Assembly: GCF_026626745.1 (NCBI RefSeq)
Contig: NZ_JAPNJW010000001.1
Span: 1,642,001-1,706,000, forward strand
Direction: 5' to 3'
Origin: Nannocystis sp. RBIL2
GTDB lineage: Bacteria; Myxococcota_A; Polyangia; Nannocystales; Nannocystaceae
Length of the DNA stretch: 64,000 bases
Each line of letters begins with the position of its first letter. The first letter of the stretch is position 1. Made by a program: the position numbers and the translations under genes. The notes below the pieces were generated by a model. The model had not been told where the DNA came from, made no database searches, and worked only from the letters and a program-made list of their open reading frames with translations. Shown piece after piece: positions 27,655 to 36,526 of this stretch.

Positions 27655-29850
27655 TCAGTTCTCGCGGATGAAGGCGGCGATCCGTCCCATCGGCATGAAT
27701 TCGTGGACCTTGGCGCGCACGCTGTCGTGCTTCAGCGGGTTCAGGAGCCGGCTGTAGGCGCCGATCTCCGAGCCGCTCTCGGCGCCGCGGACGACGAAGT
27801 CGGGTGCGCTCTCGGACAGGACGTAAAAGCCAGGGTCGCCGAAGCGGGTCGACACGAAGAAGTGCGGGAAGACCTCGGCGACGCCGGGCGGCGGGTAGAC
27901 CGGCGAGGTCTCGCTCCCCGGGGCGAGCACGCTGTAGCGCACGCAGCCGCGCTGGTGGTCGGTGACCTTGACGGGCTTCTGCGCCAGCAGCTCGGTGGCG
28001 TCGATCCGCAGGCCCGTGGTAGCGATCGCCAGAGTGCAGCGGGCGAACTCCAGCTCGGTCTGCGGCAGGTGGACCAGGGAGGTCGCCGCCGTCGAGGCGA
28101 CGATGCTGTCGCGCATGCGCAGGGCATGCACGGCCCCGGCGACGCCGAGGGTGATGCCGGCGACGATCGAGCTCTCGATCACGAGCTCGTCGATGGTGCC
28201 CTGGACGAAGATGTCGGCCGGGACCAGGGGAATGCTGTCGGCCCGGACACCCCCGGGGTCGAGGGTGCAGTGGCGAATGGTGACGCGCGCGTAGTCACCG
28301 GCGAGCACCAGCCTGCCGCCGCCGTACCACAGGCCGTCGAGGGTGAGCTCGGCGTCGGTGCCGTCGGCGGTGAACTTCCAGTCGGTGTTCTCCGTGGTGG
28401 CCCGGCGCAGGTAGGGGCGCCGCTGCGAGGCCGCCTGCAGCGTCAGGTCGGTGAAGTCGGCGACGTCGTCGACCAGGTAGGTCTTGCTGTCGTCGAAGGT
28501 GTAGACATTGGCCCAGGTGACCGGCGGGTCGAAGTTGCCGTCGTTGAAGAATCCGTCGGAGTTGGTGAGGACGGTGGCGCGGCGGTCGTAGGTGCCGGCA
28601 CCGAGGTCGCCGGAGAAGCCGTAATAATAGTGGGCGACCTTGGTGCCGGCTGGAAACGCCGCTTCGGGGAACCAGTAGCGGCCGCGCACGGGATCGACCA
28701 TGAGCTGCTTGCCGATGGCGACGCTGAGGCCGGTGCCCCAATTCCCGAGGTCGCCGGCGAGGGTGCGCTCCGGGGCGATCTGCACGTCGTCGGTGTCGTC
28801 GAGGCGGGTGATCTTGAAGGCCCGCGCGTCGCGGACCAGCGCGGCCTTGGCCGAATCCTCGGTCAGCGCCGCGGCGAGCAGCCGGTGCAGCTTGTCGGGA
28901 TCCGTGAAGTCGGCGCCGTTCGCGAGCGAGTTCAGCGTGGCGCGCAGGCGATACTCGTCGCGGAAGCGGACGCCGATCCAGTCGCGCAGCTCGGTCCGCG
29001 AGGCGGGCAGCAGCACGCCCACCATGGCCTCGAGGACAGCGTCGGTGATCTCGTACTCGGCGTGACCGAGCAGGCGGCAGCGGATCGGCGCGCTCACATC
29101 CTCCTCGAGGCGCCGGCGGCAGCCGTCCTCGGGCCGGTAGGACGGCCGAAACAGCGGGATGTCGCGCCCCGACGGATCGAAGGTGTAGCGCCGGGTGGTG
29201 AGCTCGAACGGGGTCGGCGCGTCGACCCGATAGGCCTGCATGCGGTAGAGGTGATGGTTGAGCTTGGGGATCGCGTAGCGCCCGGCGTGGCCGCGGTGCT
29301 GCCAGAGATCGGCGGTGTGCGACAATTCGTCGAATGTCCCGTGGGCCAGCTCGACGCCCCGCTGACGGCGAAGGTCGGCGATCCCGCCGACCGGGGTGGC
29401 GGTGAGGCGACCGACGGGGTACGGCTGCGGGTCGAGGCCGTGGTGGGTGCGGCCGAGGCGGCGGAAGGCCTCGACGACTGCGCCGTCCCAGCCGGCCATG
29501 TCGAGGATCAGCCGCTCGAGGACGGTGACTGTGCCGGCCCGTCGGCGATAGTAAATGGTGCGAGCGACATCGACCCGCCGCGCGCGGGCGTTGAGCGCGG
29601 GCACGAGCCGGGTGGCGACGAGGTCACCGATGTACGGGACGACCCAGTCGTCGCAATACTCGATGCTCTGGTCCTCCCACAGGCGATCGATGCTGCGGCG
29701 GGCGACCGCGGCCTGCTCGGCGACCGCCTGGATCAGGGCGCGAAGGACATGCTGGTTGGGCGCGGCGGCGTCGAGCTCGCGGTAGACGCCGGGGATCCAG
29801 TCCCACAGCTTCTCCGTGAAGTATCGGGCGAATTGGTCGTTGGCGGCCAT
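27655..29850 (-). CDS. eCIS baseplate protein: gpI-like domain fused to a beta-helix
   Basis: Encodes 731 aa. The N-terminal about 200 residues resemble the P2 gpI / phage tail protein I-like baseplate family: WIPGVYRELD, a long helical stretch, then VVPYIGDLVATRLVPALNARARRVDVARTIYYRRRAGT, which is very characteristic. From about residue 480 the protein turns into short beta strands with a periodic hydrophobic pattern (LTLDGLWYGGGRLVLAG, VTIRHCTLDPGG, LVIESSIVAGI) typical of a right-handed beta-helix. gpI-type proteins usually hold the tail fibre at the baseplate rim. A fused beta-helix suggests a built-in fibre stump or a docking surface for the three giant beta-helix proteins that follow. 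Confidence 0.8.
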   Translation of the reverse strand: MAANDQFARYFTEKLWDWIPGVYRELDAAAPNQHVLRALIQAVAEQAAVARRSIDRLWEDQSIEYCDDWVVPYIGDLVATRLVPALNARARRVDVARTIYYRRRAGTVTVLERLILDMAGWDGAVVEAFRRLGRTHHGLDPQPYPVGRLTATPVGGIADLRRQRGVELAHGTFDELSHTADLWQHRGHAGRYAIPKLNHHLYRMQAYRVDAPTPFELTTRRYTFDPSGRDIPLFRPSYRPEDGCRRRLEEDVSAPIRCRLLGHAEYEITDAVLEAMVGVLLPASRTELRDWIGVRFRDEYRLRATLNSLANGADFTDPDKLHRLLAAALTEDSAKAALVRDARAFKITRLDDTDDVQIAPERTLAGDLGNWGTGLSVAIGKQLMVDPVRGRYWFPEAAFPAGTKVAHYYYGFSGDLGAGTYDRRATVLTNSDGFFNDGNFDPPVTWANVYTFDDSKTYLVDDVADFTDLTLQAASQRRPYLRRATTENTDWKFTADGTDAELTLDGLWYGGGRLVLAGDYARVTIRHCTLDPGGVRADSIPLVPADIFVQGTIDELVIESSIVAGITLGVAGAVHALRMRDSIVASTAATSLVHLPQTELEFARCTLAIATTGLRIDATELLAQKPVKVTDHQRGCVRYSVLAPGSETSPVYPPPGVAEVFPHFFVSTRFGDPGFYVLSESAPDFVVRGAESGSEIGAYSRLLNPLKHDSVRAKVHEFMPMGRIAAFIREN

Positions 29851-29865
29851 GAGATGTCCTTTCGG

Positions 29866-32388
29866 TCAGGAGACGAGGTCGCGGCAGCCGCGCGATTCGG
29901 CGTGGTAGGCGCTGACCACGAGGCGGACTGCGTCGAAGTCGCCGAGGTCGAGGTACTGCCCCGGGTCCAGCGCGAGGCCCGGCGTCGGGAACGGGACCGG
30001 GGGGTGATCGAAGGCGAAGTACATCGAGGTGACGTCGAGGACGCCGGCGATCGACTTGGCGGTGCCGACGATGAGGCTGCGCGACAGGGGGCCGCCGATC
30101 GGGGTGTTCTCGATGGCGAGCGGGCCCTTCTCGGGGTCGAGCAGCGCGGCGCGCACGGCCGTCTCGACGTCGGCGGGCACGCGGTCGCGCTCGATCTCGA
30201 GGTTCAAGAACAGGAATCTCTGCCGCGGCTTGGCGACCTCGGCGCGGATCGGCGTGCCGGGCTCCGACATGGCCTGGAGGTCCGCGACGATCTGCTCGGT
30301 GAGATCGACGCCGGGGTCGTTCGGGATGTACCAGACCTTGACGCCCGCGGTCTGCGACGGCTCGTCCCAGGCGTACTCGACCTTGCAGTTGCGCACGCCG
30401 GCGGTCATGGCAGTGCGCGCGGCGAAGTCGGCCAGCGAGACGCAGCGCCCGAGCACGAGCGCGGAGGCAGGCGCGTGCTTGCGGATGTCCTTGCTGGTCT
30501 CGGCGTCGCCGCCCCCGCGCGCGACGATCGGGCTGCGCACGCGCAACAGGCCGGGGACGTTTTTGATGATCTGATTGATGGCACCCGCCGGGGGCGCCTC
30601 GGCGCCGGCGCCGTGGCGGTAATTCGCGCGCACGTTGCCGCGGCCGGTCGTCAGCCGGAGGCCGCGGACGCCGTCGCCGAAGGTGACGAAGGTGTTCTGG
30701 TCGTCGTCGTGGCGGACGATATAAATGGGGTCGTTGGGGCCGGCGCCGTAGAAGCTGGGCCGCTCGTGCCACAAGATGCCGTCGACGCGGATCTCGAGGG
30801 TGCTGACGACGCCGCTCGCCGCGCCGGGCCGCGAGAAGTAGGTCAGCGGCGACTTGGCGAGTTTAAAAGACTGGTGCGCCAGAGTCGGGTCGCCGTCGCC
30901 CAGGACCTCGTCCTGCACGGTCTCGCCGCGCGAGATGTCGAGGACGTTGCCGTAAGCCTTGACCGGGACGCGCAAGCCGCCGTCCCACTTCGGACCGCTG
31001 ATGGTCAGGGTGGCGCTGCCGTTCGGCTGGACGTCGAGCTTGCCGTTGACGAGGACACCCCGACCGTCGGCGTCCTCGAGGATGAAGCGCGTCGGGGGGT
31101 TGGCCGGCTTGTCGTGGATGCCCTCGAGCGGGAGAGGCGTGTTCAGGACGACCTCGGGCGTGAGCTCGGTGTGCGCGAGCCGCATGATGCGGCCGACGTC
31201 GTGCATGTTGTAGTGGATGATGACGGACCCCGGCCTACTATCAAGAACCTTGGCCGTGTCGATAGCCGGATTCACCCGCAGGCGGGTAATCGGGAGGTAT
31301 ACATCCGGAGTACCAGAGTCTTTGAGTTTCAGCTGAATTTCTTCGGTCAGGGTAACCCGATGGGCCGAAAAATATGAATTATACTGAACGATCACATAAT
31401 CGCCCACAAAGATGGATCGATAGACGCTGTCGAGCTCGACGAAGCTCTGCTTTCTATCATCAGCCGTATAATCTTGAGCCGAGATCTCATATTCGAATCC
31501 TTCCTCCTGGCCGCCATTCGAAAACGAAAAATCCTTATTAAGATCATTCAGCGTTTCGTCGTTCAAGGACGTAGCATTCGAGATCGGGGTCGCGCTCGCA
31601 GACTCGAGCAGACCGGTCCTGAGGTAGGCCCGCTGTGAAGGGCTAGCAAGGATCACATTCCTGTACTCGGTCGCGTCAGAGATCTCCGTCGCCGGCTTGG
31701 CCACCTTGATCTCGACATACTCGCGGGCGTCGACAGCCTTGATAGACGACACGCTCACAATCTCAGTAGCGTGCTGCCTAATGATCACATCGAGCCAGAG
31801 GATCATGACCGGGCGCCCCCGCACCGCACTGGCCGTGGCAGGATCCAAAAGCAGACGAGCTTCGTCCAATCCGCCGCCGGCCGCTTGGACCACGGAGCTC
31901 AAGGTGAACTCGCTCGTCTTCCCCGAGACCCGTGCGCCCTGCGATTCGAACACCTGGGTGGGTGTGGACGCTCGGAAAGCGACGGCACCAAGAGTTTGAG
32001 CACGATCAGCCAAAGCCGCGATCTCAGTCACCGAACCCACGCTCGGCCGCGCTCGGTATCCCAGCAGGCCCGACAGTCCTCGCAGAGAGCGGCGATGCCT
32101 CGCCGTCCGGACGGTCATCTCCGCCATGATCACGCCATTGTAGAGACCGACCACGTCCCCGACATATGCCCAGAGCTCGAACAGCATCGAGCTCAAATCG
32201 GAGTGCGGCTTCCAGGTCGCCAAGGGCTGAACGCCATCGACCTCCTGCACCGGGATGCTCGTACCGAGGGCGTGACGGAGGAGGACGAACCTGAGGCCCG
32301 GCGTGGGGTCCAGCGGGCTCACCTCGAAGGTGGCATTCCCCGACGTCGAAGTCATCAAGCAGGGAGCACAGGTGAAAAGTTTGGGCAT
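29866..32388 (-). CDS. eCIS baseplate wedge protein, second gp6/J-type (gp7-like position)
   Basis: Encodes 840 aa. The ATG at 32388 (MPKLFTC) is chosen over 32403 because GAGGAC lies at good spacing. This is the putative baseplate-assembly family of contractile tails: an N-terminal region with SSMLFELWAYVGDVVGLYNGVIMAEM and RSLRGLSGLLGYRARPS, and a C-terminal J-like part with VTFGDGVRGLRLTTGRGNVRANYRHGAGAEAPPAG and VRNCKVEYAWDEP. It forms the wedge ring with the other J-type protein. A stretch in the N-terminal half (about 31320-31560) is much lower in GC than the surroundings (about 45% by hand count). Its 5' end abuts a plus-strand lipoprotein gene that separates it from the rest of the operon, so it may need its own promoter. 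Confidence 0.85.
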   Translation of the reverse strand: MPKLFTCAPCLMTSTSGNATFEVSPLDPTPGLRFVLLRHALGTSIPVQEVDGVQPLATWKPHSDLSSMLFELWAYVGDVVGLYNGVIMAEMTVRTARHRRSLRGLSGLLGYRARPSVGSVTEIAALADRAQTLGAVAFRASTPTQVFESQGARVSGKTSEFTLSSVVQAAGGGLDEARLLLDPATASAVRGRPVMILWLDVIIRQHATEIVSVSSIKAVDAREYVEIKVAKPATEISDATEYRNVILASPSQRAYLRTGLLESASATPISNATSLNDETLNDLNKDFSFSNGGQEEGFEYEISAQDYTADDRKQSFVELDSVYRSIFVGDYVIVQYNSYFSAHRVTLTEEIQLKLKDSGTPDVYLPITRLRVNPAIDTAKVLDSRPGSVIIHYNMHDVGRIMRLAHTELTPEVVLNTPLPLEGIHDKPANPPTRFILEDADGRGVLVNGKLDVQPNGSATLTISGPKWDGGLRVPVKAYGNVLDISRGETVQDEVLGDGDPTLAHQSFKLAKSPLTYFSRPGAASGVVSTLEIRVDGILWHERPSFYGAGPNDPIYIVRHDDDQNTFVTFGDGVRGLRLTTGRGNVRANYRHGAGAEAPPAGAINQIIKNVPGLLRVRSPIVARGGGDAETSKDIRKHAPASALVLGRCVSLADFAARTAMTAGVRNCKVEYAWDEPSQTAGVKVWYIPNDPGVDLTEQIVADLQAMSEPGTPIRAEVAKPRQRFLFLNLEIERDRVPADVETAVRAALLDPEKGPLAIENTPIGGPLSRSLIVGTAKSIAGVLDVTSMYFAFDHPPVPFPTPGLALDPGQYLDLGDFDAVRLVVSAYHAESRGCRDLVS

Positions 32389-32454
32389 GGATGTCCTCTT
32401 CAAGCGGTCGGGTGGTCGGTTGCGCGCGGGTCAGGGCTGTGGCAGGATCGGGCC

Positions 32455-33366
32455 ATGAAGGTCCGGCACGACATCGCGCTCATCCTGGCTCTCGCGGCGG
32501 CATGCGGTGATAACGAAGGCCCGCAAACGGCCACCAACACCGGCACTCCGACCACGGCGCCGGTGACCGACGGACCGGCGACGCTCACCATGAGCGAAGG
32601 CACGAGTACCAGCGCGAGCTCGGACACGGATCCCACGAACGACGCGACGAGTGAGCCGTCCGCGGGCACGACCTCCACGGGAGAGAATGCGCCGGTCTTT
32701 CTCACGCTCAGCACGAATGTCACTCAGATTACCGAGGGCGAGTCCGTCACCTTCACGGCGATCCTGACCGACCCCGACGGCGTGGACGACATCATCGGGG
32801 GCAGCCTTCTGGATGCCAATGGCGCCGTCGATTTCGGGCCCTTCGTCGCCGCTGGACAGCCGGGCACGTACTCGATCACGCTGTCCTGGGCGCAGATTCA
32901 TCAGGCCGTCCCCATCCACTTCGAGAACATGATGGAGAGCCGGAGCTTCAGCGCTCGCTTCTTCGATCAGGCGGCAAACAGCACCACCAAATCCATCGGG
33001 ATCGGCTTGCAGTGCGCGGGCGGCTCGGCTTGCGACGGCGCGTGCACGGACCTTGCTAACGACGGAGCGAACTGCGGGATGTGCGGCCATGCATGCACAT
33101 CGATGGGTTGTCAGGAAGGTGGGTGCAGCCCAACCTGGAGCGAATGCTTCACTTTCGACTCTGGGTTCGTCACTTGCTCTCAAATCTGCCAGAGTCTCGG
33201 CGAGACTTGCGCAGAGGCTCAGTGTGACGGCAAGACCGTCTTCTTTTACGGCGATCCGATTCTGTGTATGAATGACGAGAGTGCTCTCGGGTCGAATGAA
33301 GCTTGCGACGACCCCCAAGATTGGGTAAATCCGGCCATCAAGTGCTGCTGCACCGACTCGAACTGA
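32455..33366 (+). CDS. Ig-like / Cys-rich lipoprotein inserted in the eCIS operon
   Basis: Encodes 303 aa. Start ATG at 32455; the frame is open upstream but only antisense to the baseplate gene. The signal sequence ends in the lipobox LALAAAC. A Thr/Ser-rich linker follows (TSTSASSDTDPTNDATS), then an Ig-like beta-sandwich region (LTLSTNVTQITEGESVTFTA). The C-terminal about 120 residues are Cys-rich (CDGACTDLANDGANCGMCGHAC, continuing to KCCCTDSN). This is the usual build of myxobacterial surface lipoproteins. It is the only plus-strand gene within the 30-kb eCIS operon: 66 bp from one wedge gene and 14 bp from the other. Whether it functions with the particle (receptor, immunity or release) or simply inserted there is unknown. 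Confidence 0.75.
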   Translation: MKVRHDIALILALAAACGDNEGPQTATNTGTPTTAPVTDGPATLTMSEGTSTSASSDTDPTNDATSEPSAGTTSTGENAPVFLTLSTNVTQITEGESVTFTAILTDPDGVDDIIGGSLLDANGAVDFGPFVAAGQPGTYSITLSWAQIHQAVPIHFENMMESRSFSARFFDQAANSTTKSIGIGLQCAGGSACDGACTDLANDGANCGMCGHACTSMGCQEGGCSPTWSECFTFDSGFVTCSQICQSLGETCAEAQCDGKTVFFYGDPILCMNDESALGSNEACDDPQDWVNPAIKCCCTDSN

Positions 33367-33380
33367 GCAGCTAGCCCCCC

Positions 33381-35801
33381 TCATACCCCGCCCTCCGTGA
33401 TCACGCGGATCGAGCCGCGCTCGGGTGTGCGGGGGTCGCTGGCCAGGCGGAGGATCTGGTCGTCGGGGACGACGTACAGGTCCTCCATCGGGCGCATGTG
33501 GTGGACGGCGCGTGCGCCGATCCGGATGTCCTTGACGGCGAGGACGCCGGGCACGGCGCCGACCACCGCCTCGATGGTGAGGCGCTGCAGCGGGGCGCCG
33601 AAGGTGAAGGTGTCGGGGGCGAAGTAGCCGGGGGTTACGCCGTCGCCGCGGAGGCGGCGGAGCACCGCGTCGCGCACTGTGCTGGGGATGTGGCCGGGCT
33701 TGACGCAGATCTGGACCTCGAGGTCGATGGCGCGGAAGCGAGGGTCGCGGACGAACACGTCGCGGCCGGCCTGGCGGACGCAGTGCATGAGGCCGTCGAG
33801 CTCGTCGCGCTGCTCGTCGGTGAGGGCGTAGGCGCCGACCGGGTCGGGCGTGACGAAGGTGGTCGGCCAGCTGCCGGTCCACCGCTGGCGCACGCCGGCG
33901 ACCTGAACCCAGTCGAGGCGCCTGGCGATCTCACAATAGTCCTCGGGCTTGACCGCGCGGTGGGTGACTGCGCGGAACTCCTCGGGCGCGAGCTGGCGGA
34001 TGTCGTCGAGCGACTCGGGGTCGACGCCGTCGCTCACCGGTAGCGGGTTCGAGATGCTGGCGATCCGCCCCGCAGGGAGCGTGCTGACCTCGTTGCTGCC
34101 GGGCCGCGCGAGCAGGCGGATCGCGCCGGCGCCGACATTGCTGGCCGAGCCGGGGCCGGTGCGGTACCAGCAGCGGAAGCGCAGGCCGTCGGGAGGGCTC
34201 GTGCCGAATTCGCCGTCGCCGAAACGAATGGTGACACCGTCACCGCTGGCGTAGTCGAAATGCACGAAGTCCTTGTCGACGGTGGCGCGCTGGAAGCCGA
34301 TGACGCGGCGCCAGATGCCGTCGTCGAGGGTGAAGTGCTGGTCGAGCGGCAGCGACGACAGCAGGGTCCGCCGCCATGACCACCGATTCAAGATCGACTC
34401 CAGCGCGACCTCCGGCACGGTCTGCCGCAAGTCCTTGCCGAGCCGCCCGAGGCCGGCTGTCTCGGTGGACAGGAGACTATACAGGAAGGTGACGCCGCGC
34501 TCGCCGGTCTCGAGGCGCAACGCGCTCTCGCGCTCGACCGCGAGCGGGTAACCCAGTGACGGGTCGCGGATGACGAACTGCTCGGCGAAGCGCTCGCCGG
34601 CGGTGGCCGGCACGATGTTGCCGTGGGCGGTAGTGTACTCGTCGAGCTTGAGGCACCACGGGAGGGCGTACTCGGGCTCCCAAGTCAGGTGCAAGAGGTC
34701 GATGCCCATCAGCGTGTCGGTGACGGGGGTCGCCTTCATGACGCGCACAAGGTGCCGCCGCGCCGGCTCGCCAGGAGCGACGGGGTCGCGGTGCAGGATG
34801 ATCCACTTGCCGTCCCAGTCGCTCGCCGGATCGACGAGCGGGCCCTCGTTGACGAGGTACACCTCGGTGGCACCGGCCGGCAGTTCGGCGGCGTCGGGAT
34901 CGAAGGCATAGGCCGCGAGCGCGTTCCACTGCGTGCGCACCGAGTATTTCTTGTGACCCAGGAAGTCGGCGAGGCCCTCGCCGAGCTCGAAGGTGATGAC
35001 GGCGCCGTCGTCGCCGCCCGCCCACACGCGGGAGCCGGCGTCGAGGTGGAACGGGAACAACTCGGTGTCCTTGACCTGCACGTCGAGGAAGGCGCTGCCC
35101 GAGCGGCCGTCGTGGATGTCGTAGTCGACGAGGCGAGCGAGGCGGCGGACGCTGCGGCGCTGGGTCGCGGTCTCGAGGAAGGCCTCGCGGGCCATGCGGT
35201 CCTGGGTGTACGAGAGCTCGTCGCCGAGCGCGGCGAACAGCTCGAGCAGCATGACGCCGACGTCGGCCTCGACGAGCTCGCGCCACTGCGGGTAGCGCTG
35301 GCGGGCGAACTCGAGGAGGGCGCCGCGCAGGCTGAGGAAGTCGCGGGCCATGTAGTCGACCGGGAAGTCGACCAGGTCGCCGGGCTGGCAGGCCTCGAGG
35401 ACCGGCTTGCAGTCGATGCGCGTGTCGGCGCAATTGGCCTTGAAGGTGAACTCGCTGGATTTGAAGAAGTAGTCGATCCGCGGGTCCTCGATCGTCAGGC
35501 GATAGCGCGAGAAGTCGCCCGGCTTGTCGACCTCCAGCACGAGGACGTGATGGTCGTCGTCGGTGTCGTCGAGGATGACCTCGGTGACTCGGACGACCGG
35601 CACGCCGTCGCCTCCGGTGGTGCTGACGATGGTGATGTCGGACGGCGCCGGGTCATTGTCCGCGAACGGCGTGGCGAGGTCGCCGGGGTTGCGGTGGAAG
35701 TGGACCCGCAGCACGGTCTGGCTCGGCTCGACCTCGACGAAGTCGATGCCGGTCAGCGGCGGATTGGAGGTCTTGATGGCGGCAATGCGTGTGGCGTACA
35801 T
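33381..35801 (-). CDS. eCIS baseplate wedge protein, gp6/J-type (Afp11-like)
   Basis: Encodes 806 aa. Typical baseplate-J features: VDYMARDFLSLRGALLEFARQRYP, then ADVGVMLLELFAALGDELSYTQDRMAREAFLETATQRRSV, near residues 150-225. The C-terminal J domain has IRFGDGEFGTSPPDG, an AVTHRAVKPEDYCEIARR segment and the VPGVLAVKDIRIG close. The N-terminal 130 residues form a separate beta-rich domain. It polymerises with the second wedge protein into the ring around the hub. The start overlaps the gp25 stop by one base (TGATG), so translation is coupled. Confidence 0.9.
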   Translation of the reverse strand: MYATRIAAIKTSNPPLTGIDFVEVEPSQTVLRVHFHRNPGDLATPFADNDPAPSDITIVSTTGGDGVPVVRVTEVILDDTDDDHHVLVLEVDKPGDFSRYRLTIEDPRIDYFFKSSEFTFKANCADTRIDCKPVLEACQPGDLVDFPVDYMARDFLSLRGALLEFARQRYPQWRELVEADVGVMLLELFAALGDELSYTQDRMAREAFLETATQRRSVRRLARLVDYDIHDGRSGSAFLDVQVKDTELFPFHLDAGSRVWAGGDDGAVITFELGEGLADFLGHKKYSVRTQWNALAAYAFDPDAAELPAGATEVYLVNEGPLVDPASDWDGKWIILHRDPVAPGEPARRHLVRVMKATPVTDTLMGIDLLHLTWEPEYALPWCLKLDEYTTAHGNIVPATAGERFAEQFVIRDPSLGYPLAVERESALRLETGERGVTFLYSLLSTETAGLGRLGKDLRQTVPEVALESILNRWSWRRTLLSSLPLDQHFTLDDGIWRRVIGFQRATVDKDFVHFDYASGDGVTIRFGDGEFGTSPPDGLRFRCWYRTGPGSASNVGAGAIRLLARPGSNEVSTLPAGRIASISNPLPVSDGVDPESLDDIRQLAPEEFRAVTHRAVKPEDYCEIARRLDWVQVAGVRQRWTGSWPTTFVTPDPVGAYALTDEQRDELDGLMHCVRQAGRDVFVRDPRFRAIDLEVQICVKPGHIPSTVRDAVLRRLRGDGVTPGYFAPDTFTFGAPLQRLTIEAVVGAVPGVLAVKDIRIGARAVHHMRPMEDLYVVPDDQILRLASDPRTPERGSIRVITEGGV

Positions 35802-36175
35802 CAGGCGACCTCGACGTTGAGATATTCACGGGTGCCGCGCGCGAGCACGACGTAGGTGATGGCGACGTCCAGGGTGGCGTCGCGCGGGGTGGCCTCGACC
35901 TTCTCGACGCGGATCAGCGCGCCGAGCCAGCGGTCGAGGGCCTGATAGACGGTGGTCTCGGCCAGGGCGGCGCCGCCGAAGCTGTTGAGGGCGAAGACGT
36001 GGCGCCGCAGGCCGCCGCCGAAGTCGGGCCGGTGGACGCGCTCGCCGGGCCCGGTGAGGATGACCTGGCGGATCAACTGCTGAATGTAAGCGTCGGGGTT
36101 CGGCTCCTCGCGGAGGCGACCGAGGCCCTGATCGACGGCGAGCGGGAACTTGAGGCGAGCTGTACTTTTGGCCAT
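35801..36175 (-). CDS. eCIS baseplate gp25-like protein (Afp9-like)
   Basis: Encodes 124 aa, the usual gp25 length. Conserved family features are present: GERVHRPDFGGGLRRHVFALNS, then a helical segment with ALDRWLGALIRVEKVEA, and the final strands TYVVLARGTREYLNVEVA. gp25-like proteins nucleate the sheath on the baseplate in all contractile systems. Co-transcribed between the putative spike tip and the J-type wedge, as in Afp/PVC clusters. Confidence 0.92.
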   Translation of the reverse strand: MAKSTARLKFPLAVDQGLGRLREEPNPDAYIQQLIRQVILTGPGERVHRPDFGGGLRRHVFALNSFGGAALAETTVYQALDRWLGALIRVEKVEATPRDATLDVAITYVVLARGTREYLNVEVA

Positions 36176-36187
36176 GGGATAAAAGCC

Positions 36188-36508
36188 TCAGGTGTTGCGG
36201 ATCTTGCGGTCGCCCTGGCTGACGAGCAGCGGGCCGGTGACGACGGGGCCGGTCGCGCTCGGCTTGAGCGCGAGGCCCTGGCTCGAGCGGCCGACGGTCG
36301 GGACGCCGCCGATCGACACGCGGGTGTTGGGCACGGTCCAGATGCCGTAGACCGAGGGTCCGCCGCCGAACAGCAATTGGTCGCGGGCGGTGCCCATCAT
36401 GCCCTTGGCGCCGCTCACCCGCGTGTTGGTGGTGATGACGCCGATGACCCGCTGGTTGAACGAGTCGGATACGCCGAAGGGCGGGATGGTGACGACGGGG
36501 CCGGACAT
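36188..36508 (-). CDS. Putative spike-tip protein (Afp10/PAAR position)
   Basis: Encodes 106 aa, with no signal peptide. It lies exactly where PAAR-type spike-tip genes sit, between the gp5-like spike and gp25. The sequence is Gly-, Val- and Pro-rich with a repetitive beta look (VVTIPPFGVSDSFNQRVIG, GIWTVPNTRVSIGGVPTVG, SSQGLALKPSATGPVV) but has no obvious zinc-binding His/Cys set as in PAAR proteins. A sharpened beta-structure capping the spike is inferred from position and composition. The family was not recognised directly. Confidence 0.6.
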   Translation of the reverse strand: MSGPVVTIPPFGVSDSFNQRVIGVITTNTRVSGAKGMMGTARDQLLFGGGPSVYGIWTVPNTRVSIGGVPTVGRSSQGLALKPSATGPVVTGPLLVSQGDRKIRNT

Positions 36509-36526
36509 GCTGCGCTCCTCCTACGA

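Noticed and set aside
16448..31377. Long plus-strand open frames of 1,200-plus codons opposite the beta-helix and baseplate genes
   Set aside because: Arg/Asp/Val/Ala-rich antisense translations without motifs. The minus-strand proteins have clear domains, ribosome sites and operon spacing.
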